64,000 bases of DNA, from positions 347,566 through 411,565 of the forward strand of contig NZ_BMIK01000003.1 of assembly GCF_014642075.1 (NCBI RefSeq), given 5' to 3'. Made by a program: the position numbers and the translations under genes. The stretch comes from Parapedobacter defluvii (GTDB lineage Bacteria > Bacteroidota > Bacteroidia > Sphingobacteriales > Sphingobacteriaceae). Numbering within the stretch: position 1 is the first letter of the stretch; the number at the start of each line of letters is the position of its first letter. The notes below the pieces were generated by a model that saw only the letters and a list, made by a program, of their open reading frames with translations, ran no database searches and was not told the origin of the DNA. Positions 47,393 through 56,122 of the stretch are shown one piece after another.

Positions 47393-48643
47393 TCAATTTC
47401 CGTTTTTCACCACCTGTGTCAGGGAGATTAAGGTGGTAATCATCAATCCAAATAGGCCGATTACGGCATACGAATAACGGAGGCTGGCTAACTCGGCGAT
47501 GTAACCAATTAACGGCGGACCAATGAGAAAGCCCAGGTAGCTGACACTGGACACCATTGCCAATGCAACACCCGGAGATATTTTGCTATTCCGGCCAGCG
47601 GCGCTATAAACTGAAGGGACTACACATGCTACACCAAGCCCTACCAACATAAATCCCAGGGAAGCGGTTACTACCGTTGGAAAGAATACCGCGATGCCCA
47701 TTCCCACAAAAATGAGACAGCCGCTCACCTGTAGTAAGGTCCGCCTTCCAATGCGCCGGATTGCCCAATCGCCGATAAAACGACCCGCAGCCATCATAAT
47801 CATGAAAGAAGCATAGCCAACCACGACCATTGAAGAAGGAGCCTGTACAATATCCTTGAAATAGACACCACTCCAATCAAACATTGCTCCCTCCGTTGCC
47901 ATACTGCAAAACCCGATGATACCAAGTTGCACCAACACTCCATCGGGTTTTGTGAAAAAGCTTGTCTTCCGTTGCTCGGTAACCACATGGCTCACAAGGA
48001 ATTTTTCGTTAATCACCGTATTGATTACCACAAAAATCAAAATGATCCAGAAATGCAGGTATGTACCGATGTGAAGATTAATCAGCAGCAGACCGATCAG
48101 CGCACCCATAAATCCGGCAATACTCCAGGCGCCGTGAAATGAGGTCATGATCGAACGCCCATACAATTGCTCTGCAGCTACTCCTTGGGTGTTTACTGCA
48201 ATGTTACACATATTGCCTACTACGCCAAAAGCCAACAGTACCAAACCCAACTGCCAACCCGTGGACGCCAATGCGAGGAAAGTCAAGACCAAGGCATACA
48301 GAGGAGCAGCGATACGCAGCACCCCCCGGCTGCCGTATTGGGTAACCAACCGGCCAGACAAAGGCATGGTCAACAACTGCCCCAAAGGAAGGGCAAAAAG
48401 TAATGTACCCAATTGCGCATCGGAAAGATTCAATGCCGACTTTATATCCGGGATACGGCTTGCCCACGAAGCAAACGCCAAGCCCTGGCAAAAATAAAAT
48501 AGCGCGACAGCAATCCGTATCCGCTCCCTTGAAATCGTTTTATTAAAATCTGGAGTAGGTTCCGGTTCTGTATTTTCAGACACCGGAGTGGAGACAGGCT
48601 CCTCAATGAGTGTTTTCAACGTTACTGGTATTGAATTTTGCAA
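47393..48643 (-). CDS. MFS transporter, YbjJ/FucP-like
   Basis: A 416-aa transporter with 12 hydrophobic segments starting about residue 42 (VALFYFCQGLAFASWASRIP). The DAQLGTLLFALPLGQL and IGYIAELASLRY blocks resemble YbjJ and sugar:proton MFS carriers. Substrate unknown. The start is uncertain: the longest frame begins with TTG at 48643, but a TACCTTTG -7 box (48648-48641) overlaps it, so translation more likely begins further in, for example at 48619. Confidence 0.85.
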   Translation of the reverse strand: MQNSIPVTLKTLIEEPVSTPVSENTEPEPTPDFNKTISRERIRIAVALFYFCQGLAFASWASRIPDIKSALNLSDAQLGTLLFALPLGQLLTMPLSGRLVTQYGSRGVLRIAAPLYALVLTFLALASTGWQLGLVLLAFGVVGNMCNIAVNTQGVAAEQLYGRSIMTSFHGAWSIAGFMGALIGLLLINLHIGTYLHFWIILIFVVINTVINEKFLVSHVVTEQRKTSFFTKPDGVLVQLGIIGFCSMATEGAMFDWSGVYFKDIVQAPSSMVVVGYASFMIMMAAGRFIGDWAIRRIGRRTLLQVSGCLIFVGMGIAVFFPTVVTASLGFMLVGLGVACVVPSVYSAAGRNSKISPGVALAMVSSVSYLGFLIGPPLIGYIAELASLRYSYAVIGLFGLMITTLISLTQVVKNGN

Positions 48644-48648
48644 AGGTA
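48641..48648 (-). promoter_or_regulatory. Candidate -7 element of the MFS transporter gene
   Basis: On the minus strand this reads TACCTTTG, an exact match to TAnnTTTG. It overlaps the first codon of the longest reading frame of the transporter, which argues for a shorter protein or a near-leaderless message. Confidence 0.4.
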
Positions 48649-48742
48649 CGACAAATCTCCTGCCAATTTATCCACCTTGCTTGTCATCGTTTCGTCAATC
48701 GTTTGAAGAGATATTCCTATCTTAGCAACCAATTTTCAGAAT

Positions 48743-49720
48743 ATGACAGGCGATACCTCTACATGGCAGCAATACATCAACCGGGGATTAGCGGAGCTTG
48801 ACATCCCGTCCGTCCCGGCAATGTTGTACGAACCGATCCGGTACATGCTCACATTGGGAGGGAAACGCATACGCCCCCTGCTTACATTGATGGCGGCCGA
48901 CCTATTCTCCATCCCCGATATCCGGCAAGCAGTACCTGCTGCATTGGCTGTAGAACTCTTCCACAACTTTTCACTTGTACATGACGATATCATGGATCAG
49001 GCGCCTTTGAGGCGCGGAAAACAAACGGTCCACGAAAAATGGAATGCCAACGTCGCGATATTATCGGGAGACAACCTGCTGATCATGGCCTACCAACAGC
49101 TGGCAAAATGCCCCGCTGACAAACTTCCTGCCATCTTGGAAACATTCAATACGGTGGCTACACAAGTATGCGAAGGCCAGCAGCTGGATATGGATTTCGA
49201 AGCGAGTTCGACTGTCAGCATTGCCGATTACCTCCATATGATCCAATTGAAAACTTCGGTATTATTGGGAGGAGCCCTAAAAATAGGTGCCATTTTGGGA
49301 AATGCCTCCGAACCAGATGCCGAACACATCTATGACTTTGGCGTTAACGTGGGTATTGCATTCCAGTTACAGGACGATCTGCTGGATGTGTACGGGGACC
49401 CTGAACAATTCGGCAAACAACGTGGAGGGGATATTCTCGCCAACAAGAAAACCTATTTATTGTTAAGTGCACTAGACGCGGCAGACGTCGAAACACGTTC
49501 CATACTGCACAAGTGGATGGAAACCCATGATCAGCCTGAAAAGAAAATAAACGAGATTACCGCAGCCTACAATGATCTCGGTATCAGGCAGACTACGGAA
49601 TCTGCCAAACAATCTTATGCGACACAAGCCTACACAGCACTTGATAAAATCAGTTGCGGAAAAAACCGGAAAATTCCCTTGCAAACGATGGCACAATACC
49701 TCCTGGACCGATCAACGTAA
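48743..49720 (+). CDS. Polyprenyl diphosphate synthase
   Basis: A 325-aa trans-prenyltransferase. The first Asp-rich motif is LVHDDIMDQAPLRRGK and the second is FQLQDDLLDVYGD, both intact. Enzymes of this group condense isopentenyl diphosphate to C15-C40 chains for quinones or carotenoids. The chain length cannot be predicted safely from the residues before the first motif (ELFHNFSL). It may provide the menaquinone tail. Confidence 0.93.
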   Translation: MTGDTSTWQQYINRGLAELDIPSVPAMLYEPIRYMLTLGGKRIRPLLTLMAADLFSIPDIRQAVPAALAVELFHNFSLVHDDIMDQAPLRRGKQTVHEKWNANVAILSGDNLLIMAYQQLAKCPADKLPAILETFNTVATQVCEGQQLDMDFEASSTVSIADYLHMIQLKTSVLLGGALKIGAILGNASEPDAEHIYDFGVNVGIAFQLQDDLLDVYGDPEQFGKQRGGDILANKKTYLLLSALDAADVETRSILHKWMETHDQPEKKINEITAAYNDLGIRQTTESAKQSYATQAYTALDKISCGKNRKIPLQTMAQYLLDRST

Positions 49721-49824
49721 TAACTGGCAAAATAATTGCAGCATAGAGAGCTATCATTTGCTTTCAGATAATTTTTGTTAATTTGTACTAATTGCAGGTT
49801 AACTATAACGGGATACCCTAGCTG

Positions 49825-50619
49825 ATGGATATGGATGCATTAAAAATTACGACTTTTCAAGCATACCTTTTCTGGGAAAATATTGATAAAAACCTCGATA
49901 ACCTGTCGCTCAGATTGTCTGCAATCCGCGAGAAAACCGATCTCATTATACTGCCCGAAATGTTTAATACCGGCTTCACGATGAACGTGGAGAAATGTGC
50001 AGAAAAGTCAGACGGCAAGACGATGCACTGGATGCTGGAAACAGCCCAGCAATACGACTGCGTTGTAGCCGGGAGCCTGATCATTGAAGAAGAGGGCAAG
50101 TATTATAACCGGTTTATATGGATGACCAAGGAAGGCAATTATGTTAAATATGACAAACGGCATCTCTTCGGTATGGCGGGTGAAGATACGGTATTCACGC
50201 CCGGCAACCAACGTGTCGTCGTTGAGCTGAATGGTTGGAAAATATGTCCGATGATCTGTTATGATCTGCGCTTCCCGGTGTGGTCGCGTAATCTTAACTA
50301 TGCGTATGATATCTTACTTTATGTAGCTAGCTGGCCCGATAAACGCTCGGCGCATTGGCGAAGCCTTATTCCCGCGCGTGCGATCGAAAACCAGTCGTTT
50401 GTTATCGGTGTGAACCGTGTAGGGCACGATGGCAACGAAATTTATTATTCCGGAGGTTCCATGTGTATTTCTCCCATGGGAGACGTGGTGTATTATAAAC
50501 CGGAATATGAAGACCTATACACATTTACCATTTACCGGAAAGATATCGAAGATACCCGCAAGGGATTACCGTTTCTGAAGGATATGGATAACTTTAATTT
50601 GATTATAGACCGCCAATAA
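49825..50619 (+). CDS. Nitrilase-superfamily omega-amidase-like hydrolase
   Basis: A 264-aa carbon-nitrogen hydrolase with the Glu-Lys-Cys triad: Glu45 (ILPEMFNTGF), Lys111 (KYDKRHLF) and Cys145 (MICYDLRFPVW). The FNTGFT and RHLFGMAGE stretches are those of the YafV/omega-amidase branch, which deaminates alpha-ketoglutaramate or alpha-ketosuccinamate. It is therefore likely a metabolite-repair enzyme. It ends exactly where the convergent small membrane-protein gene ends. Confidence 0.92.
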   Translation: MDMDALKITTFQAYLFWENIDKNLDNLSLRLSAIREKTDLIILPEMFNTGFTMNVEKCAEKSDGKTMHWMLETAQQYDCVVAGSLIIEEEGKYYNRFIWMTKEGNYVKYDKRHLFGMAGEDTVFTPGNQRVVVELNGWKICPMICYDLRFPVWSRNLNYAYDILLYVASWPDKRSAHWRSLIPARAIENQSFVIGVNRVGHDGNEIYYSGGSMCISPMGDVVYYKPEYEDLYTFTIYRKDIEDTRKGLPFLKDMDNFNLIIDRQ

Positions 50620-51045
50620 TTAAGGATACGGCCGTTCCAGAATAACGGATTTGATCACCGCATCGCGTAAGTCAAATGTGACTCCGTCTTTTGATGGGGA
50701 GGTATCTGTACCCTCATCCACTTCTACCCGCAACGATGAAAGCTGTGGTTTCCGGTTTTTTTTCACACGCTTTACTTCATCCACGTCCACGAATCCCGAG
50801 TAGCTTTCAAATGCTTCCCGTATAGGCGGGGAATGCCTTTGGGTATGAGGAGGTTCCGGCACCCGCCGCTGTACATCTGCCCGGGGCTTGGCTACTGTCC
50901 GTTCGGCGTTTTCTTCCGGCAACGGAGGCAAGGGAGGTTGCCCTGGATTCCGTTTACGCGCCTTCTCCTGTTCCTTCTGGAAATTAGCATATGCCTGAAA
51001 GGCAAAAACCACAATTGCGATCAGTATGGGTATCAGCGTCTCCAT
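50620..51045 (-). CDS. Small single-TM hypothetical protein
   Basis: About 141 aa from an ATG at 51045 (METLIPILIAIVVFAFQAY); the frame is open to 51165. One TM helix at about 3-19 is followed by a basic and proline-rich segment (EKARKRNPGQPPLPPLPEEN) and a charged C-terminus ending SVILERPYP. I do not recognise the family. It is divergent from an ECF sigma gene, and is convergent with the omega-amidase-like gene. Confidence 0.65.
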   Translation of the reverse strand: METLIPILIAIVVFAFQAYANFQKEQEKARKRNPGQPPLPPLPEENAERTVAKPRADVQRRVPEPPHTQRHSPPIREAFESYSGFVDVDEVKRVKKNRKPQLSSLRVEVDEGTDTSPSKDGVTFDLRDAVIKSVILERPYP

Positions 51046-51115
51046 AGCCATAAAGGTATGGATTTTTTGTAACATATTTGCCGCTAACAAGTCAAATAGA
51101 CTGTAATTGCCGTGC

Positions 51116-51613
51116 ATGAGAGACCAGCGACAACTGTTCCAGCAACTATTTGAAAAGAACTCCAAAAAGGTGTACCACCTATGTTATGGATATACGGGCG
51201 ACAGCGATTCGGCAAACGACCTGATGCAGGAGACGTTTATTAAGGTTTGGCAAAACCTCGATACCTTCAGAAACGAATCACAGTTTTCTACCTGGATATA
51301 CCGCATTGCCGTAAACACCTGCCTCTCCTACCTCCGCACGGCCAAACGCCGCACGACGGATGAACTCAATGATAACATCATTGAAAATTATGCGGAAGAA
51401 CCTTCCGAAAAACAAGAGCAAATTGCTTTATTGTATAAATCCATTTCACAACTGGATGAAAATGAACGCATTATTATCACGATGGTATTGGATGAAATAC
51501 CTTACCCGGAAATTGCTGAAGTGGCTGGCATTTCCGAAGGTAACCTACGGGTAAAAATACACCGGATAAAACATAAGCTAACAGAAATATACAACAGTAA
51601 TGAAAGGCTTTGA
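51116..51613 (+). CDS. ECF RNA polymerase sigma factor
   Basis: About 165 aa. Region 2 is HLCYGYTGDSDSANDLMQE with TFIKVWQNLDTFRNESQFST and WIYRIAVNTCLSYLR, a textbook ECF region. Region 4 contains LDEIPYPEIAEVAGISEGN and LRVKIHRIKHKL. The start is the ATG at 51116; an in-frame TTG lies at 51107. The next gene overlaps it by 14 bp and codes for a membrane protein that may be its anti-sigma factor. Confidence 0.94.
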   Translation: MRDQRQLFQQLFEKNSKKVYHLCYGYTGDSDSANDLMQETFIKVWQNLDTFRNESQFSTWIYRIAVNTCLSYLRTAKRRTTDELNDNIIENYAEEPSEKQEQIALLYKSISQLDENERIIITMVLDEIPYPEIAEVAGISEGNLRVKIHRIKHKLTEIYNSNERL

Positions 51614-52199
51614 TGAGATACAACAGCTTTGGCAAGGGCAAAAACCCGAGCCAAACGTTAGCTTTGAAACAATTCTACAGCACATTAAAAGTCATCGGAC
51701 TGCGCTGACGAAAAAATTGTTTTGGCAAAGTGTGGCCGTGGGCACTGCTGTCCTGACCGCTTTATGGATATGCATCGTGGTAGATTTCTCAACCTGGACC
51801 ACATACCTGGCACTAGCCATCATGGTGGGGTGCATTGGTTACTATTTCGCAAATCAGCTAAACGACTATAAAGATATCAGCCGAAACAGGCACTTATTGT
51901 CCAAACCACAGGATTATATCAATTATTTGCGGGCTTTCCAACAAAAACGCAACCGCTTCAATACCCGGAGCTATGTGGTTTATGAAATCTGCATTGCCGT
52001 TGCTTTCGCATTATACGGCATTGAAATGTATTTCATATTGCCCTTTTGGACACTGGCCGGCATTTTCATCTTCGTCGTTTTCTGGTTCCTGATCTGCCAT
52101 TTCGTATTCATGAAACAATACATCAAGCATGAGAACATGCGGATAGAGGAAATGATCGGTAATCTGGAGCGGATAAAGGGACAATTCAGGGATAGATAA
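51600..52199 (+). CDS. Multi-TM protein coupled to the ECF sigma gene, possible anti-sigma factor
   Basis: A 199-aa protein with four hydrophobic segments (about 42-62, 66-84, 124-144, 146-170) and a cytosolic N-terminal part MKGFDEIQQLWQGQ. The C-terminus is charged (ENMRIEEMIGNLERIKGQF). It starts inside the sigma gene, 14 bp before its stop, so the two are translationally coupled. Position suggests anti-sigma function, but I see no zinc-finger or other known anti-sigma motif. Confidence 0.75.
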   Translation: MKGFDEIQQLWQGQKPEPNVSFETILQHIKSHRTALTKKLFWQSVAVGTAVLTALWICIVVDFSTWTTYLALAIMVGCIGYYFANQLNDYKDISRNRHLLSKPQDYINYLRAFQQKRNRFNTRSYVVYEICIAVAFALYGIEMYFILPFWTLAGIFIFVVFWFLICHFVFMKQYIKHENMRIEEMIGNLERIKGQFRDR

Positions 52200-52211
52200 G
52201 ATACACTCATT

Positions 52212-52274
52212 ATCCGGTATTTATCCAGTATATATCCAGTCTATATCCAGCATTTCATACTGCATATAGACTGG
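52212..52274. repeat. Four 11-bp tandem repeats followed by an inverted copy
   Basis: Four 11-bp units, ATCCGGTATTT, ATCCAGTATAT, ATCCAGTCTAT and ATCCAGCATTT, run without gaps at 52212-52255. CCAGTCTATAT at 52236-52246 also pairs with ATATAGACTGG at 52264-52274. The region is between the end of the membrane-protein gene and the convergent DUF2520 gene. The hairpin could end transcription from either side. Confidence 0.75.
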
Positions 52275-52285
52275 GTTAAAGGCAG

Positions 52286-53065
52286 CTATTTACTGGATAT
52301 AACCTGCGGATGATTAATGTGGTCACTGATTAGCTGATAAAGTGCTGCCAAATCGGGACGGCCGTTCAACGCCGCCAAATGCTTTTGTATCGTGCCGGTA
52401 TCGTGCCTAACCGCCGGGCCGGTCTGCACGTCCTCCGGTTGGTGCTCCATCACTTTTTCGGCAGTCTCAAGGATAAGCGGCCGGATAAGGTCAAAGTCCA
52501 ACGCATGTTCTCGAAGGATAGCCGCGCCGATGGCATAAAGGTGATTTGTAAAATTACAGGCAAATACCGCCGCCATATGCAACGCCAGCCGCTGCCGGGA
52601 ATCACAGGGAAACACCCGGATGGATAAGCTAGCGGCCAGTTCTGCCAACCGGGTATAAGTAATCTCGTCCGAAGCCTCCAACGCAAGGGGCACCTCGGAA
52701 AAATAAACCGGTTTTGCCACGGAAAAGGTCTGTACAGGATAGATTACACCGTATGTTCGTGCCTGCAATGCAAGAATGTTCATTTCAACACTTCCCGCCG
52801 TGTGGACAACGGCACCTTTCAGCGAAGCAGGTAACTGTGCAGCCACCTGACCGATTGCATCATCTTTTACGGCGATCAGGTATACATCTGCAGCCGGATC
52901 AACGGTAGCCAAATCGTCGATGGCACTGGTGTTTAACGCATCAGCCAGTACAGCAGCATGCGCTAGGTCACGGCTGTATACCTGTACGATCCGATGTCCT
53001 GCATGGGATAACGCCTTACCGAAGTGAGTAGCCACATTTCCGCTTCCAAGCAATACAATATCCAT
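52286..53065 (-). CDS. Rossmann-fold/DUF2520 oxidoreductase-like protein
   Basis: A 259-aa protein with an N-terminal NAD(P)-binding Rossmann fold (DIVLLGSGNVATHFGKAL) and a C-terminal helical DUF2520 domain (HMAAVFACNFTNHLYAIG, RPLILETAEKVMEHQPEDVQ). It is related to F420-dependent and pyrroline-5-carboxylate reductases, but its substrate is unknown. It follows ccmF by 5 bp and is probably in the ccmEF operon, without an obvious functional link. Confidence 0.88.
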   Translation of the reverse strand: MDIVLLGSGNVATHFGKALSHAGHRIVQVYSRDLAHAAVLADALNTSAIDDLATVDPAADVYLIAVKDDAIGQVAAQLPASLKGAVVHTAGSVEMNILALQARTYGVIYPVQTFSVAKPVYFSEVPLALEASDEITYTRLAELAASLSIRVFPCDSRQRLALHMAAVFACNFTNHLYAIGAAILREHALDFDLIRPLILETAEKVMEHQPEDVQTGPAVRHDTGTIQKHLAALNGRPDLAALYQLISDHINHPQVISSK

Positions 53066-53070
53066 ACGGA

Positions 53071-55530
53071 CTAAGCAGGTTTGATTCGCTCTTTTCTGAT
53101 TTCCTTATTACGGCGGAAAATGGACAGGAAGAAACCGATGGTCATCACAATGGCTCCGCACCAGAAGAAATTGATATAGGGGAATTTGATGGCCTTAAAC
53201 ACCACCCATTTTTTTTCAGGCAATGGCTTTTGGTATACCATCAGCTCCAACTTGTCCTTCTGCGGCATGATGTTGCTGAAACGGAGCCGAAGCCCCTGCT
53301 CTTCCACATCTTTAAACAGATCGAAGGTAGTTCCTCCACGAATCAGGAATACCGGTTCAGCCTCATACTGCTCTCCGGTTGCTGCATGTACGCGTAGCTT
53401 CAGCCCCACAATGATATCGTCATCTTTACGTGGAATATTCTGAACGGTCGCATTCCGGTTAATCCCTTCAACGACAATGTACCCATTCCGGTAGCGAAGT
53501 GTATCGCCGATGTTGGTTTCGTATGTGGCAGGCTCATCATACGCTTCAAAACCGGTTTGTTCTCCACCCTGCTGTCCTTGCTGGTGAGGCTCGGACATCG
53601 CCGCCGTAATCAGTGTATATACGTCATGGGTAAGGTAGTGCTTGGTAGCCGGCGTACCAACGAGCCCACCCATTTGTGGATTGTTTTGGGCAAAAGGCCG
53701 AAGTTGAAAGCTTTCGGTTACCCGGCCGGTCTCTTCGTCTATTTTCTCGTAATTGATTTTATAGTACACATTGGGCGGGGCCACGCTATCACCTACGTAG
53801 GTAATGCGGTAATCTCCCATTTGGGTGGGCTCCCCTTCGGTAAGAAACAGGTTGTCGCCGGGCTTTTCCACCTGATCGAAGCCCGCCACTGCAATGTAGT
53901 TGCTGCTGTTTACCGAAATTACTTCGTTGGTGGCCGCAGCCACCAACCCGCCGATGAGCAACAGTCCAAAACCGATGTGCGCTACAGCAGATCCGGTGAG
54001 CTTCCATTTTCCGCGGATGGCATCTCCTAAAATCTTCCCATTCGCCACCAGGGTATAAGCCGCTGCAAATACCAACAGGATATACATAAAATTGGTATAT
54101 ACTTTCGTGATATATACCACTACAGCAGTCACCACGATGGCTACAACCAGCGATGCCAACGCAGCGGTGTAAAATTTGCGCACATCCGTCCGCTTGTACT
54201 TCATAAACTGCGTGAACGCTGACAGCAGGCCAATTACCACCGCGAAGCCAGCCTGCCACTTGTTGTAATGTTGCACCGGGTCGAGCGGGGGAGCTACCTT
54301 CGTCCCAAACACCACATTAAACACCGGAATGGAAGTGGATGCGATAATCTGTACACAGGCTACGACCAGCACGAGCGCGCCGATAAACAACCAAAATTCA
54401 CGCGAATAAATATCCTCCTCCTTCTGCGAAGAGGGCATTTCTTTCTTCCGGCTCACCAGCAGGTACACCATGATGGCGAGGAAAATAACATTAAAGGCCA
54501 CCAACTGCCAATAAAGGCCGAGATCGGTAAATGAGTGAACGGATGTTTCGCCCAATACGCCGCTACGTGTAAGGAAAGAAGCATAAATTACCAACACAAA
54601 ACTGATCATCGCCAGAAACGCAGCCGTAAAATAAGAATGTCCTGAATTTTTATAGGCAATCATTACGTGCACGGCAGCAATTAGCGTAAGCCATGGAATA
54701 ATGGATGCATTTTCCACGGGATCCCATGCCCAGAAACCACCGAAATTCAGGGCTTCATACGCCCAGAATGACCCCATGATAATCCCTGCTCCCAATACCA
54801 TTACGGCAAAAAGTGCCCAGGGTATACCCACTGCGATCCACTCCTTGTACCGCCGTTGCCATAATCCCGCCACGGCATACGCAAAGGGCACAATCATCGC
54901 AGCAAAGCCAAGAAACAACGCCGGCGGGTGAATCACCATCCAATAATTCTGCAACGTAGGGTTCAAACCCGAACCATCCGCAATCATCCCGAGGTAATTC
55001 GGATCCGAAAAAATCGGAGCGTTCATCGCTTCCCGCAACAGGATAAAGGGCGAGCTACCCACCCGTTCGCCAAAAATCTCTACGCCGATAAGCATGGATC
55101 CTAAAACAGCCTGGCATAACATAACCACTGCCATTACCGGGCTTTCCCAACTTTTGGCTCTGAAAACCAATACGATTCCCAATAAACCCTGCCAAAACAT
55201 CCACAGCCAGAAACTTCCCTCCTGTCCTTCCCAAAAACTGGAAATGATATAATGGGTGGGCAAGGACCTCGAAGAATGGGCCCAGGCGTAGTGATATTCG
55301 AATAAATGATTGTAAATGATATAAAACAGGCTACTTCCGATACCGATTACTGCGGCAACATTGATCCAGAATGCAACCCGTGCAATGTTCAGCCAAGAAC
55401 GGTCTTCCTTGTGAGGTGCGGCAAAGTAATAACTGATACACGATAAAAGCGCAGTTCCGAAAGAAAGGATGACAAAGAATTGACCGATTTTGCCCGGCAA
55501 CAGGCTCTCGCCTACATAGGTTATATCCAT
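53071..55530 (-). CDS. ccmF: Cytochrome c-type heme lyase CcmF
   Basis: An 819-aa, multi-TM CcmF. The tryptophan-rich heme-handling signature is GGFWAWDP (264-271) with ENASIIPWL after it. A periplasmic C-terminal domain and a last TM helix end it. CcmF attaches heme to apocytochrome c. It is 8 bp after ccmE. The ABC-type heme exporter genes (ccmA, ccmB, ccmC) and ccmH are not in the window. Confidence 0.95.
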   Translation of the reverse strand: MDITYVGESLLPGKIGQFFVILSFGTALLSCISYYFAAPHKEDRSWLNIARVAFWINVAAVIGIGSSLFYIIYNHLFEYHYAWAHSSRSLPTHYIISSFWEGQEGSFWLWMFWQGLLGIVLVFRAKSWESPVMAVVMLCQAVLGSMLIGVEIFGERVGSSPFILLREAMNAPIFSDPNYLGMIADGSGLNPTLQNYWMVIHPPALFLGFAAMIVPFAYAVAGLWQRRYKEWIAVGIPWALFAVMVLGAGIIMGSFWAYEALNFGGFWAWDPVENASIIPWLTLIAAVHVMIAYKNSGHSYFTAAFLAMISFVLVIYASFLTRSGVLGETSVHSFTDLGLYWQLVAFNVIFLAIMVYLLVSRKKEMPSSQKEEDIYSREFWLFIGALVLVVACVQIIASTSIPVFNVVFGTKVAPPLDPVQHYNKWQAGFAVVIGLLSAFTQFMKYKRTDVRKFYTAALASLVVAIVVTAVVVYITKVYTNFMYILLVFAAAYTLVANGKILGDAIRGKWKLTGSAVAHIGFGLLLIGGLVAAATNEVISVNSSNYIAVAGFDQVEKPGDNLFLTEGEPTQMGDYRITYVGDSVAPPNVYYKINYEKIDEETGRVTESFQLRPFAQNNPQMGGLVGTPATKHYLTHDVYTLITAAMSEPHQQGQQGGEQTGFEAYDEPATYETNIGDTLRYRNGYIVVEGINRNATVQNIPRKDDDIIVGLKLRVHAATGEQYEAEPVFLIRGGTTFDLFKDVEEQGLRLRFSNIMPQKDKLELMVYQKPLPEKKWVVFKAIKFPYINFFWCGAIVMTIGFFLSIFRRNKEIRKERIKPA

Positions 55531-55538
55531 ATTATCGA

Positions 55539-55970
55539 TTAATCGATTGGTGTGTCAACAAACCCTATTGTCTGGGCCGTGTTTGCTTCAATCACTTCTA
55601 TTTCGTCTTGGTTGTATTTAGATGGACACTTCATCAAGATCTTACTGGCATGAAACTCGTTACCTACCATTTTACCCGTTAGTACGATTTGTTCCGAACG
55701 CTCGATATCCTGCGGTTTTGCCCCCCGGAACACCACCCGGCATTCCGTACTGTCGTTGTCATACATGTAGAACGAAAAATGGTTAGCATCCACCGTGGGA
55801 TTGTAGAGCAACTCCTTCTCTTTGTTGAGCACCCCTACCACATACAATTCGGATTGCTTTTCTTTCGCCTCCGTAAATGTCGAATAGGTACTCGAATCCG
55901 CATACATCACAATAATCATCGCAATGGCTAATGCAATTACAATGATAGCTATTACCGAACTTTTCTTCAT
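55539..55970 (-). CDS. ccmE: Heme chaperone CcmE with CxxxY motif
   Basis: A 143-aa CcmE: one N-terminal TM helix (about 5-23), a periplasmic OB-fold, and a C-terminal tail. In the usual CcmE the heme-binding residue is His in a KHDENY-type motif. Here the same position has Cys115 in KCPSKY, that is CxxxY. This variant is known from archaea and sulfate reducers (system I*). Start ATG 55970 follows GGGGG by 8 bp; the longer TTG frame (55985) is less likely. Heme is handed to the CcmF encoded downstream. Confidence 0.9.
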   Translation of the reverse strand: MKKSSVIAIIVIALAIAMIIVMYADSSTYSTFTEAKEKQSELYVVGVLNKEKELLYNPTVDANHFSFYMYDNDSTECRVVFRGAKPQDIERSEQIVLTGKMVGNEFHASKILMKCPSKYNQDEIEVIEANTAQTIGFVDTPID

Positions 55971-56122
55971 TTCGTTATCCCCCAATGGATTAAACCGGAA
56001 TGCAAAATTACGAATTGCAAAACGAAGCTACGAATATTGCAAGGGATTGATATTTTTTAGAATTATTCTAAACAAAAACAGGGAGGAAAAAAATCCGTAT
56101 GTTTGTTTCCGGGGAGAAAAAA

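Noticed and set aside
52212..52255. Possible CRISPR-like repeats
   Set aside because: The 11-bp units have no spacers between them and there are no cas genes.
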